From assembly GCA_946627575.1 (NCBI GenBank), contig CAMOVS010000082.1, forward strand, positions 1 to 6,354: DNA of 6,354 bases, given 5' to 3'. The translations under genes and the position numbers were made by a program. Positions 6,255 to 6,354 of the stretch are shown here, piece after piece (the stretch's first letter is position 1; each line of letters begins with the position of its first letter). Origin of the DNA: an uncultured Lachnospiraceae bacterium (GTDB lineage: Bacteria; Bacillota; Clostridia; Lachnospirales; Lachnospiraceae). The notes under the pieces were generated by a model, which saw only the letters and a program-made list of their open reading frames with translations, made no database searches and was not told the DNA's origin.

Positions 6255-6265
6255 ATCTTATATAA

Positions 6266-6350
6266 TGCAGTCTGTGGGACTTGAACCCACACCCAGTAAG
6301 CCCGGACTAGATCCTTAGTCTAGCGCGTATGCCAATTCCGCCAAGACTGC
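6266..6350 (-). tRNA. tRNA-Leu, anticodon AAG (reads CUU, and CUC if A34 becomes inosine)
   Basis: An 85-nt class II tRNA. The acceptor stem GCAGTCT (6350-6344) pairs perfectly with AGACTGC (6273-6267), with discriminator A73 at 6266. T8, A14 and the GG of the D-loop are present. The anticodon stem CTAGA/TCTAG encloses the 7-nt loop CTAAGGA, which places U33 before anticodon AAG (6316-6314) and G37 after it. A long variable arm (about 16 nt, short stem CCGG/CTGG) and the T-arm GTGGG-TTCAAGT-CCCAC complete the fold. CCA is not encoded and must be added by the nucleotidyltransferase. A UAA reading of the loop is excluded, because C rather than U would precede it. Only 4 bases lie upstream in the window, so its promoter or any preceding tRNA is not visible. 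Confidence 0.93.
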
Positions 6351-6354
6351 ATCT

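Overview
The window reads as an ordinary chromosomal stretch of an anaerobic, low-to-mid GC Firmicute, most likely a clostridial or Lachnospiraceae-type fermenter. The evidence is a HydE maturase for an [FeFe]-hydrogenase, a pyrophosphate-type phosphofructokinase, a clostridial-style zinc-dependent phospholipase C family protein, a DUF1015 protein, strong AGGAGG-like ribosome binding sites and sigma-A-like promoters. The family-level placement is inference.

Left part, minus strand (1-3276): a strong promoter (TTGACA, 17-nt spacer, TATAGT) drives what looks like a three-gene operon: a zinc-dependent phospholipase C-like protein (2383-3204), a secreted D-alanyl-D-alanine carboxypeptidase-like protein (781-2343), then hydE (1-745, cut by the window edge). 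The gaps are 39 and 35 bases and show no terminator. The carboxypeptidase-like protein is the oddest gene here: its SxN motif has Ala in place of Asn, and it carries an unusual C-terminal half that resembles degenerate SLH repeats and ends in a Lys/Glu/Asp tail.

Middle, plus strand (3314-4746): a divergent promoter with an extended -10 drives a PPi-type phosphofructokinase (3406-4647). Its leader holds four alternating GTTA/TAAC half-sites that could be an operator. A long hairpin at 4692-4746 sits between this gene and the convergent next gene and probably ends transcription in both directions.

Right part, minus strand (4810-6350): a class II tRNA-Leu with anticodon AAG, its rho-independent terminator, and close behind it a DUF1015 family gene of unknown function.

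The genes do not form one pathway. The phosphofructokinase (glycolysis) and HydE (hydrogen metabolism) fit a sugar-fermenting, H2-cycling anaerobe, while the carboxypeptidase-like and phospholipase-like proteins point to envelope work. I see no mobile element, CRISPR array, phage gene or clear novel system. The points most worth checking are the carboxypeptidase active site and C-terminus, the A34-type tRNA-Leu, and the phosphofructokinase leader repeats.
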